NCBI GenBank assembly: GCA_051744925.1
Contig: JBNJDM010000026.1
Location: 1 to 27,222 of the forward strand
Length of the DNA: 27,222 nucleotides
Reading direction: 5' to 3'
Source of the DNA: JACKCP01 sp051744925
GTDB lineage: Bacteria > Desulfobacterota > Desulfobacteria > Desulfobacterales > JACKCP01
Part shown: positions 1 through 6,994 of the stretch, one piece after another
How positions within the stretch are numbered: the first letter of the stretch is position 1
Layout: every line of letters begins with the position of its first letter
The notes under the pieces: generated by a model
What the model was told of the DNA's origin: nothing
The model's input: only the letters and a program-made list of their open reading frames with translations
Database searches by the model: none
Translations under genes and position numbers: made by a program

Positions 1-1
1 T

Positions 2-415
2 CTTCAGCCCCTTGCTTTTCTTATATATTTTGTATCAAGTGTAGCTGAAACAAACAGGGCGCCTTTTGACCTTCCTGAAGCTGAAAGTGAGCTTACAGGA
101 GGTTTTCATACTGAATACAGTGGCATGGCTTTTGCCCTGTTTTTTTTAGGTGAATATACAGAGATGTTTATTGTAAGTTCTCTTGCTACTGCAGTTTTTC
201 TCGGCGGGTGGCACGGTTTTCCGCTTCCTTTTTTCGAGTATTCAGCAATAGTATGGTTTCTTGTCAAAACATATATTTTAATGTTTTTTATGATCTGGTT
301 CAGATGGACTTTTCCAAGAGTAAGGTTTGACCAGCTTTTAAATTTTTCATGGAAATACCTTATACCTTTTTCCTTGGTAAATCTTTTAATTACAGCGGTG
401 GTAGTTAAGCTATGA
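2..415 (+). CDS. nuoH: NADH-quinone oxidoreductase subunit H (NuoH), C-terminal part
   Basis: This is the 3' end of a gene that begins before the window, with 137 codons visible in frame 2. NuoH is the membrane subunit that joins the peripheral arm of complex I to the membrane arm and forms much of the quinone chamber. The visible part starts inside the family signature: AETNRAPFDLPEAESEL lies at about positions 44-94 and is followed by the HTEYSGM and FFLGEY segments, all typical of NuoH quinone-site loops. At least two hydrophobic helices follow. The stop codon overlaps the nuoI start in an ATGA (412-415), so the two genes are translationally coupled. The signature is diagnostic of the NuoH family. 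Related hydrogenase subunits (EchB-like) are less likely given the downstream nuoIJK order. Confidence 0.95.
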   Translation, partial: LQPLAFLIYFVSSVAETNRAPFDLPEAESELTGGFHTEYSGMAFALFFLGEYTEMFIVSSLATAVFLGGWHGFPLPFFEYSAIVWFLVKTYILMFFMIWFRWTFPRVRFDQLLNFSWKYLIPFSLVNLLITAVVVKL

Positions 416-855
416 AAAACTATTTTACAGATCTTTTTTCAGGTATAAAAAGTCTTCTCATTGGTATGGGGGTTACTTTAACTGCTCTTTTCAGCAAAGG
501 GGCTACAGTTCAGTACCCTAGGGAAACAAATTATATAGCACCTGCATTCAGAGGGCATATAATTCTTGTCAGAGATGAAAATACAGGCGGACATAAATGT
601 ATTGCCTGCGGTATGTGTCAGCGTTCATGTCCTTCAGGATGCATAACTGTTTCAACTGTAAAAAAAGAAGGTGAAAAAAAGAAAACTCTGACAGGATTTG
701 ATCTCGATTTTACAAAATGTTCTCTTTGCGGAATCTGTGTTGAAACCTGTCCTTCAGGAGCGATAGATTTCAGTAATGAGTACACTCTTGCAGGTTTTAC
801 CAAAGAGGAATTTCACTATGATCTTCTTAATTATCCAAAGGAGAGTTCATGCTGA
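412..855 (+). CDS. nuoI: NADH-quinone oxidoreductase subunit I (NuoI), 2x[4Fe-4S] ferredoxin-like
   Basis: A 147-residue protein of the peripheral arm that carries electrons towards the quinone-reducing end of complex I. Two [4Fe-4S] motifs are visible: C63-x2-C66-x2-C69-x3-C73-P and C103-x2-C106-x2-C109-x3-C113-P. The N-terminal stretch (about residues 10-30) is amphipathic to hydrophobic, as expected for the NuoI membrane anchor. The length is normal to slightly short for bacterial NuoI. The start overlaps the nuoH stop by 4 nt, and the gene overlaps nuoJ by 7 nt, so translation is coupled along the operon. No unusual residues were seen in the cluster motifs. Confidence 0.96.
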   Translation: MKNYFTDLFSGIKSLLIGMGVTLTALFSKGATVQYPRETNYIAPAFRGHIILVRDENTGGHKCIACGMCQRSCPSGCITVSTVKKEGEKKKTLTGFDLDFTKCSLCGICVETCPSGAIDFSNEYTLAGFTKEEFHYDLLNYPKESSC

Positions 856-1367
856 TTTATAAATATCTTGCGGAATTTTTATTTTTTGCATTTGTTGTTT
901 TAACATTTTTTGGAAGCATTCTTGCAGTAAGAGCAAAACTGCTTATCCATTCCGTACTCGGTCTGGCTGTATGTTTCCTTGGTGTTGCAGGACTTTACTT
1001 TTATCTCGGCTCTCCCTTTTTATCTATGATGCAGATACTGATCTATGTTGGAGCCATATGTATAGTTCTTGTTTTTGGTGTAATGGTCGGTTATACGCCT
1101 ACTCAGATTGCGGAAAAACATCTTAAGGGTAAAAATCTTCTTCTTGCAGTATTTTCAGGAGCGGCTGTTTTTGCTCTTATGTCTGTTACAATATTCAGAA
1201 CAGAATTTACTCCGGCAGTGTCAAAAACCGGAGATTTTTCAATCGAGTGGCTTGGTAAATCTTTGCTGTACAATTATTGTCTGGCTTTTGAGCTGATTTC
1301 TCTTATTTTATTAGCTGCAATAGTAGGATCAATAATTTTAGCACAAGGCGGAAGAGGGGACGATTAA
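849..1367 (+). CDS. nuoJ: NADH-quinone oxidoreductase subunit J (NuoJ)
   Basis: A 172-residue integral membrane protein with five predicted hydrophobic helices, the usual topology of NuoJ. The third helix contains the family-typical QILIYVGAI stretch (about residues 62-70), which in solved complex I structures includes a helix distortion linked to coupling. NuoJ sits between NuoH and the antiporter-like subunits of the membrane arm. Its start (ATG at 849) lies inside the end of nuoI and it ends one base before nuoK, so it belongs to the same transcript. Assignment rests on the motif, length and gene order. Confidence 0.95.
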   Translation: MLIYKYLAEFLFFAFVVLTFFGSILAVRAKLLIHSVLGLAVCFLGVAGLYFYLGSPFLSMMQILIYVGAICIVLVFGVMVGYTPTQIAEKHLKGKNLLLAVFSGAAVFALMSVTIFRTEFTPAVSKTGDFSIEWLGKSLLYNYCLAFELISLILLAAIVGSIILAQGGRGDD

Positions 1368-1368
1368 A

Positions 1369-1686
1369 ATGTATTTCAGTCAGAATCTTGAAACTTATCT
1401 GCTGATTGCTGTATTCCTTTTTATAACAGGTATATACGGCATGGTTCAGCACAGGTCTTTTGTCGGGATGCTTATTTCAGCCGAGCTTGTTCTTAATTCT
1501 GCAGCTTTGAATTTTATGGCATTTAATAAATTCCTTGCGCCGGATCCTGCTACAGGTCAGGTTTTTACTCTTTTTATAATGGGTATAGCCGCAGCTGAGG
1601 TTGCAATCGCCATAAGCATGGTTCTTGCAGTCTACAGACGCTACAGATCTGATGACCCAGAAAACGTGCACGAGTTGAAACATTAA
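1369..1686 (+). CDS. nuoK: NADH-quinone oxidoreductase subunit K (NuoK)
   Basis: A 105-residue protein with three transmembrane helices, the normal size for NuoK. The two membrane glutamates thought to form the proton path next to NuoN are present: E39 in the second helix (ISAEL) and E77 in the third (AAAEVAIAI). The gene starts one nucleotide after nuoJ. It is followed by a 35-nt gap containing an A+T-only inverted repeat, then by the extra antiporter-like subunit, where the canonical operon would continue with nuoL. Only one nuoK copy is visible. Confidence 0.95.
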   Translation: MYFSQNLETYLLIAVFLFITGIYGMVQHRSFVGMLISAELVLNSAALNFMAFNKFLAPDPATGQVFTLFIMGIAAAEVAIAISMVLAVYRRYRSDDPENVHELKH

Positions 1687-1687
1687 T

Positions 1688-1708
1688 TTTAATATTTGAA
1701 ATATTAAA
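1688..1708 (+). repeat. A+T inverted repeat between nuoK and antiporter-like gene
   Basis: Arms 1688-1697 and 1699-1708 are perfect reverse complements around a single base and made only of A and T. As RNA this would form a weak AU hairpin just ahead of the AGGAA ribosome-binding site of the next gene. It lacks a GC stem and a T run, so it is not a convincing terminator. Confidence 0.5.
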
Positions 1709-1721
1709 CAGGAATTTTCGA

Positions 1722-3206
1722 ATGGAAACAGTTGAAACCGGAAAATTAATGATAACAATAATGCTCCCTGCGCTGGCTGCATTATGGATTATGTTTTTTT
1801 CAAACAGGCCGAATTTAAGAGATTCCGGAGCAATCGCAGGTGCAGTTCTTACTTTTTTATCTGTAGCTTTAATTGTTGCTCCTAAAGTTATAAGCGGAGG
1901 GCATTATTCATTTACCCTGTTTGAATTGGTTGAAGGAGTAAATGTATCTTTTCATATAGACGGACTTGGTCTGTTGTTTGCCGGCACAGCATCATTTCTG
2001 TGGATACTTGCAGCTGTTTACTGCATTGGTTATATGCGGGGTCTTACAGAACATGCCCAGACAAGATTTTATTTTTGTTATGCAGCTGCGGTATGTGGTG
2101 CAATGGGTGCTGCTTTTTCTGCAAACCTTTTCACACTTTATCTGTTTTATGAAATTGTTTCGATTATGACTTATCCTCTGGTTGCACATCATCAGGATAA
2201 AGAGGCCTATGAAGGCTCAAGAAAATATATTGTATATCTGATGTTTACATCAAAGGCTTTTTTACTCCCTGCAATGGCTCTTATTTATTACCAATGCGGA
2301 ACTCTTGACTTTGCAACTTCAGGAATTGCAGAAGGTATTTTTCCTTCTGATGCTTCAAACGGACTTATAATTGCAGTCTACTTTCTTTGCTTATTCGGGT
2401 TTGCAAAAGCAGCTATTATGCCTTTTCATAACTGGCTTCCTTCGGCAATGGTTGCTCCTACCCCGGTTTCTGCTCTTCTTCATGCAGTTGTTGTTGTTAA
2501 GGTCGGTGTATTTTCAATATGCAGAGTAATGCTTTCTGTTTTTGGAGTAAATCTACTTGCAGGTCTTAATCTTGGAATAATCACTGCATATATTGTTTCA
2601 TTTACAATTCTTGCCGCATCCATGATTGCTCTTTCCAAAACCGATTTAAAAGCAAGACTTGCATATTCTACCGTAAGTCAGCTTTCATATATAATTCTTG
2701 GTGTTGCCATGCTTACACCAAATGCTATTACAGGCGGTCTAATACACATAACAAACCATGCATTTTCAAAAATTACTCTGTTTTTCTGTGCAGGTGCAAT
2801 TTATGTTGCAACAAAGAAAAAAGATGTAAGGGACATGAAAGGGGTAGGTTATCAGATGCCTTTTACAATGGCGGCCTTCGGACTTGCATCTTTAAGTATG
2901 ATAGGTGTTCCCCCTGTATCAGGCTTTGTTACAAAATGGTTTCTTGCTCTTGGAACCATGGATATAAATAATTTGATTTTGTTGACAGTATTGCTTGTAA
3001 GCTCCTTTCTCAATGCCTGTTATTTTGCCCCTGTATTTATCGGAGCTTTTTCAAGAATGCCCGAAGAAAAAGGGAATCTGGAAAAACAGCCGCTTGTTTC
3101 ACTTATGGTTGTTCCCCTTTTCATTACGGCTCTTATTTCGGTCGGAATAGGTATTTGGCCTGATCTTTTCTTAAAAATCATTAATCTTCTGGTGGCTACA
3201 ATATGA
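1722..3206 (+). CDS. Extra antiporter-like complex I subunit (MrpD/NuoM/NuoN-like), 494 aa
   Basis: A polytopic membrane protein of the proton-conducting antiporter family (NuoL/M/N, MrpA/D). The key charged residues of that family are all present: E144 in TM5 (FYEIVS), K229 in TM7 (GFAKAA, followed by FHNWLP and APTPVSALLHA), K260 in TM8, K350 (NHAFSK) and K405 in TM12 (GFVTKW). It should therefore be a competent proton or sodium channel. It lacks the long C-terminal arm of NuoL, so by shape it resembles NuoM, NuoN or MrpD. It lies where nuoL normally sits and overlaps the next small gene by an ATGA. An AGGAA about 7 nt upstream of ATG 1722 supports the start. In databases such proteins are often named Na+/H+ antiporter subunit D. 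The exact orthology is not settled from sequence alone. Confidence 0.88.
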   Translation: METVETGKLMITIMLPALAALWIMFFSNRPNLRDSGAIAGAVLTFLSVALIVAPKVISGGHYSFTLFELVEGVNVSFHIDGLGLLFAGTASFLWILAAVYCIGYMRGLTEHAQTRFYFCYAAAVCGAMGAAFSANLFTLYLFYEIVSIMTYPLVAHHQDKEAYEGSRKYIVYLMFTSKAFLLPAMALIYYQCGTLDFATSGIAEGIFPSDASNGLIIAVYFLCLFGFAKAAIMPFHNWLPSAMVAPTPVSALLHAVVVVKVGVFSICRVMLSVFGVNLLAGLNLGIITAYIVSFTILAASMIALSKTDLKARLAYSTVSQLSYIILGVAMLTPNAITGGLIHITNHAFSKITLFFCAGAIYVATKKKDVRDMKGVGYQMPFTMAAFGLASLSMIGVPPVSGFVTKWFLALGTMDINNLILLTVLLVSSFLNACYFAPVFIGAFSRMPEEKGNLEKQPLVSLMVVPLFITALISVGIGIWPDLFLKIINLLVATI

Positions 3207-3478
3207 TGGGTAAACTGTTTGGATTTTTACAGCAAAAATCTGCTTATTTAAAATGGTTGTTTTTTCTTTTTCTTGCAGGGACTGTTTGTTTTGATTTTTT
3301 TGTCCCTAGAGACGGTCACGGACATTTTTTCGGAGACTCTGTAATAGGCTTCTGGACATTGTTCGGTTTTCTTGGATGCCTGATTATGATTTTAGTCTGC
3401 AAAGGCATCGCTCATTCGTTTCTCATGAAAGATGTTGATTACTACTGGGAAGATGAAGACGAAGGGATTGTAAAATGA
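3203..3478 (+). CDS. Small two-helix membrane protein embedded in complex I operon, 91 aa
   Basis: I do not recognise a named family. The protein has a short basic N-terminus, a hydrophobic helix at about residues 17-34, a short DGHGHFF loop (37-43) with two histidines, a second helix at about 48-68, and a charged tail ending in a DYYWEDEDEG acidic patch (79-88). Its start overlaps the stop of the 494-aa antiporter-like gene and its stop overlaps the start of the 590-aa gene, each by an ATGA. Its synthesis is thus coupled to both neighbours, and it is probably an accessory membrane subunit of the same complex, for example a spacer or clamp between two antiporter-like modules. This role is inference from context. 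The coding call itself is strong because of the double overlap. Confidence 0.8.
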   Translation: MMGKLFGFLQQKSAYLKWLFFLFLAGTVCFDFFVPRDGHGHFFGDSVIGFWTLFGFLGCLIMILVCKGIAHSFLMKDVDYYWEDEDEGIVK

Positions 3479-5247
3479 CACAAGTTTCATTTTTTTCGCA
3501 TCCGGCAGTAATCTTTTTTATTGCCGCATTTTTGATGCCCTGGCTCAGCAAAAATAATTTTATGAAGCCTGCACTGGTATTGGTGCCTTTAATAGCAATG
3601 TTTCAGATAAATTTTCTCCCTTCGGATTTCGGGAATGTAAGTTATCTCGGGTTTGACCTTATTTTCGGGAGACTTGATAAACTCAGTTATGTTTTTTTGC
3701 ATGTTTTTACTCTCATGGCTCTTATTGCAGGTATTTACAGTTCCTACAAAGATGAATGGGAACAGCATACAGCAGCTCTTCTTTATGCAGGAAGTTCCCT
3801 TGGGGTTGTTCTTGCAGGAGATTATCTGACACTGTTTATCTTCTGGGAGCTTATGGCATTTTCTTCTGTATTTTTAATATGGTACAGAAAAAAGAGGCTT
3901 TCTCATAAAGCAGGGCTGAGATATTTAATAGTTCACGCAACCGGAGGTCTTATTCTCCTTGCTGGTATACTTATAAGGCACAGTGAAGTAGGAAATTTTC
4001 TTTTTACTCCCATTGCTCCTCAAACAGCAACTTTCGGCGATTATCTTATAATGATCGGATTTATGCTTAATGCCGCAGTGCCGCCTATACATGCATGGCT
4101 TCCTGATGCATACCCGGAAGCTTCAGTAATCGGCGCTGTTTATATGTGTGCTTATACCACAAAAACAGCAGTTTATGTTCTTGCAAGAGGATTTGCAGGT
4201 TTTGAAGCTCTTGTAGTACTTGGCGCTGTCATGACTCTTTACGGTGTTTTTTACGCGGTTATTGAAAATGATGCCAGAAGAATACTTGCATATCATATTG
4301 TTTCCCAGGTCGGGTACATGGTTTGTGCTGTTGGGATAGGAACTACTCTGGCAATAAACGGAGCCTGTGCTCATGCTTATGCACATATTATTTACAAGGC
4401 TCTTCTTTTTATGGGTGTAGGTTCTGTTCTTGAGATGACAGGAAAGTCAAAGCTTTCTGAACTTGGCGGTCTTTATTCGAAAATGCCGATAAGTCTTATT
4501 CTTACAGTTATCGGCGGGATAGCGATTTCTGGATTTCCCCTTACAAGCGGATTTATCAGTAAATCTATGATTGTAGCTGCTGCAGGTGAAGATCACAGAA
4601 TATTTATAATGCTTATGCTTTTGCTAGCTTCAGTTGGTACATTTTTATCTGTTGGAATTAAGCTTCCATACTTTATATGGTTTAATAAAACAAAACCTGC
4701 AGTAGAAAATGTACGAGAAGCACATTCTCCGATGATCGGCGGTATGTCTATTGCGGCTTTTTTCTGTATAATGATGGGTTTTTATCCGGACTTTCTTTAT
4801 AATATGCTTCCATATGAAGTGTTGTATGAACCTTATACAATGTATCATCTTTCAGAAACCCTTCAGTTAATAGGGTTTACAGGTCTTGGTTTTTATCTGA
4901 TGAGATATAAGCTTGCTCCTGAAGATAAGATTAATCTTGACCTTGACTGGTTTTACAGAAAGTCTGCTAATCCGTTTAAAAAATTCTGTGGAGGTCCGCT
5001 TTCAAAACTTAATGACATTACAGGAGAGATTTACAAGACTCTTGGCATGAGACTTACCATGCTTTTTGCAAAAAAAATGTCCTGGTTTGACTGGAACGGA
5101 ATAGACTATGTCATCGACGGAAGTGCAAAACAGACAATGAGTCTTGGTGATAAAGTAAGAATGTTTACAACAGGGAAGATTCAGCAGTACATAGGTGCGG
5201 CTGTTGTTCTTCTTTTTGTGATATTGATTGTGGTAACACTGATATAG
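3475..5247 (+). CDS. NuoL-like/MrpD-like distal antiporter subunit with lateral-helix arm, 590 aa
   Basis: A polytopic antiporter-family protein. After the last core helix (about 462-478) comes a roughly 93-residue hydrophilic or amphipathic stretch (479-571) and a final helix (572-590). This matches the lateral helix and terminal helix of NuoL, including DWFY (491-494), GIDYVIDG (542-549) and a TGKIQQY motif (566-572). It is therefore the likely distal subunit that clamps the membrane arm. Core residues present are E125 in TM5 (FWELM), K230 in TM8 (TTKTAVY), K308 (IIYKALLF) and K363 (SGFISK). The TM7 lysine is replaced by N199 (FMLNAAVPPIHAW), and the usual PTPVSA after it reads PEASVIGA. 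It is coupled to the 91-aa gene by ATGA. A 115-nt gap follows before nuoM. Orthology to NuoL versus MrpD is uncertain. Confidence 0.87.
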   Translation: MTQVSFFSHPAVIFFIAAFLMPWLSKNNFMKPALVLVPLIAMFQINFLPSDFGNVSYLGFDLIFGRLDKLSYVFLHVFTLMALIAGIYSSYKDEWEQHTAALLYAGSSLGVVLAGDYLTLFIFWELMAFSSVFLIWYRKKRLSHKAGLRYLIVHATGGLILLAGILIRHSEVGNFLFTPIAPQTATFGDYLIMIGFMLNAAVPPIHAWLPDAYPEASVIGAVYMCAYTTKTAVYVLARGFAGFEALVVLGAVMTLYGVFYAVIENDARRILAYHIVSQVGYMVCAVGIGTTLAINGACAHAYAHIIYKALLFMGVGSVLEMTGKSKLSELGGLYSKMPISLILTVIGGIAISGFPLTSGFISKSMIVAAAGEDHRIFIMLMLLLASVGTFLSVGIKLPYFIWFNKTKPAVENVREAHSPMIGGMSIAAFFCIMMGFYPDFLYNMLPYEVLYEPYTMYHLSETLQLIGFTGLGFYLMRYKLAPEDKINLDLDWFYRKSANPFKKFCGGPLSKLNDITGEIYKTLGMRLTMLFAKKMSWFDWNGIDYVIDGSAKQTMSLGDKVRMFTTGKIQQYIGAAVVLLFVILIVVTLI

Positions 5248-5281
5248 TGAGTCTGAACCGGTATATGACCTAAGCTTTTGC

Positions 5282-5311
5282 TATGAGTGTTTAAAAGTTT
5301 AAGTACTCATA
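5282..5311 (+). repeat. Intercistronic hairpin before nuoM
   Basis: Arms 5282-5294 and 5299-5311 pair over 13 positions, including two G-U pairs, around a 4-nt loop. The outer seven pairs (TATGAGT/ACTCATA) are perfect. No T run follows, so this is more likely an mRNA processing or stability element than a terminator. It sits in the 115-nt untranslated gap (5248-5362) between the NuoL-like gene and nuoM, in which I see no other element. Confidence 0.5.
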
Positions 5312-5362
5312 AGGTTTTGGTTAAACCGCAAACTAAATTTTAATTTATAACGGCTAATAAAT

Positions 5363-6931
5363 ATGGAACAGTTTTTACTTTTTGACAATGTTTCTTACCC
5401 CTTATTATCACTGCTGATATTTACTCCGATTGCCGGTGCAGTAGGTCTGTTTTTTATAAATTCAGAATACATGATGAAAATCTGGGGTCTGTTGGTAACT
5501 CTTTTAACAGCAGTTATTTCAATACCTTTGTATACCAATTTTGATTCATCCACAGCCAGCTATCAGTTTGCAGAAGTCTATAACTGGTTTCCGGCTCTTA
5601 ATCTTAATTATACACTTGGTATAGACGGCATCAGTGTTCTTCTTGTTATACTTACAACTTTTGTAATGCCTTTGTGTATTTTATGCTCATGGAATTATAT
5701 TGAAAAAAGGATGAAAGAATTTCTTTTTGCCATTCTTATTATGGAAGCTGCAATGATCGGGGTTTTTGTATCTCTTAATACAGTTCTTTTTTATATTTTC
5801 TGGGAAGCAATGCTTATTCCGATGTATCTTCTTATTGCAGTATGGGGAGGGCCCAGAAGAGATTATGCTTCAATCAAATTTTTTCTTTATACCCTTATAG
5901 CAAGTATTTTCCTTCTTGTTGCAATTATAGCTCTTTATATAAATACAGGAACATTTTTTATTCCTGAACTTATGGGCAATGATTTTTCATTTACATTTCA
6001 GATATGGGTTTTTCTTGCATGTGCAATCGCTTTTGCTGTTAAAATCCCTATGTTTCCTCTGCATACATGGCTTCCCGCCGCTCATGTTGAAGCTCCTACA
6101 GCAGGAAGTGTGATTCTTGCTTCAGTTCTTCTTAAAATGGGGGGGTATGGTTTTCTAAGATTATGTCTTCCTGTAACTCCTCTGGCTGTTGAAGCTTGTG
6201 TACCTTACTTAATAGCTCTTTCCATTGCCTCAATAATATTTGGCGGATATCTTGCCCTTGGTCAGAACGATATAAAAAAACTGATTGCTTATTCAAGTGT
6301 CGGTCATATGGGTTTTGTAACTCTTGGAATATTTGTTTTGAATTCAGCAGGACTTAAAGGTGCAATGCTTCAGATGATAAATCACGGTATTACAACAGGT
6401 GCTCTTTTTATCTGTATAGGCATAATTTATGAAAGAACTCACAGCAGAGATTTAAAAGTCAATTCAGCTCTTGGAATGTTTATGCCTGTTTATGTAACTT
6501 TCCTTGGAATTTTTTCACTTTCATCTCTGGCTTTTCCGGGAACAAACAGTTTTGTAGGTGAATTCCTTGTATTGCTGGGAGCATTTTCTCACAGCAAACT
6601 TGTTGGTGCGCTTGCAATCCCCGGAGCAGTACTTGCTGCAGCTTATATGTTAAGAATGCTTCAGAAGATGGTCTGGGCTGACAGTGACGGACACAAGCAT
6701 GGTGACGGAAGTGAAAGAGGACTTTTTGACCTTGATTTAAGAGAAAAACTTACTCTTGCCTTTTTAACATTTTTTGTATTCTGGATAGGTCTTAATCCCG
6801 AACCATTGCTTAATGTAATGGATGAGAGTATAAATCATCTTCTTATTCAGTATAATCAGGGTATAAGCCAGGTCGGCGAACCTGAAGCTGTGAATCATGC
6901 TCTTAAGACTTTCGGTTTTAATGCCGGATAA
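5363..6931 (+). CDS. nuoM: NADH-quinone oxidoreductase subunit M (NuoM)
   Basis: A 522-residue polytopic membrane protein and one of the proton-pumping antiporter-like subunits of complex I. The NuoM signatures are clear: the LGIDGIS loop (85-91), E148 in TM5 (FWEAM), K227 in TM7 (AVKIPMFPLHTWLP, then AHVEAPTAGSV), K258 in TM8 (LLKMGGYGFLR), and E400 in TM12 (NSFVGEF), where NuoM has glutamate instead of the lysine found in NuoL and NuoN. The length matches the family (about 500-520). The ATG at 5363 has only a weak upstream purine stretch. The preceding gap carries a hairpin, so translation here may depend on independent initiation rather than coupling. Confidence 0.96.
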   Translation: MEQFLLFDNVSYPLLSLLIFTPIAGAVGLFFINSEYMMKIWGLLVTLLTAVISIPLYTNFDSSTASYQFAEVYNWFPALNLNYTLGIDGISVLLVILTTFVMPLCILCSWNYIEKRMKEFLFAILIMEAAMIGVFVSLNTVLFYIFWEAMLIPMYLLIAVWGGPRRDYASIKFFLYTLIASIFLLVAIIALYINTGTFFIPELMGNDFSFTFQIWVFLACAIAFAVKIPMFPLHTWLPAAHVEAPTAGSVILASVLLKMGGYGFLRLCLPVTPLAVEACVPYLIALSIASIIFGGYLALGQNDIKKLIAYSSVGHMGFVTLGIFVLNSAGLKGAMLQMINHGITTGALFICIGIIYERTHSRDLKVNSALGMFMPVYVTFLGIFSLSSLAFPGTNSFVGEFLVLLGAFSHSKLVGALAIPGAVLAAAYMLRMLQKMVWADSDGHKHGDGSERGLFDLDLREKLTLAFLTFFVFWIGLNPEPLLNVMDESINHLLIQYNQGISQVGEPEAVNHALKTFGFNAG

Positions 6932-6955
6932 AATATAACCGGTAATTAAGCGTTG

Positions 6956-6971
6956 TAAATTTTAAAATTTA
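6956..6971 (+). repeat. A+T palindrome between nuoM and nuoN
   Basis: A perfect 16-nt palindrome (TAAATTTTAAAATTTA) lies in the 63-nt gap. It contains no G or C and no terminator tail follows. It may be a loose AU hairpin in the transcript or simply low-complexity sequence. Confidence 0.35.
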
Positions 6972-6994
6972 ATTAATAAAACTGGATTATTAAA

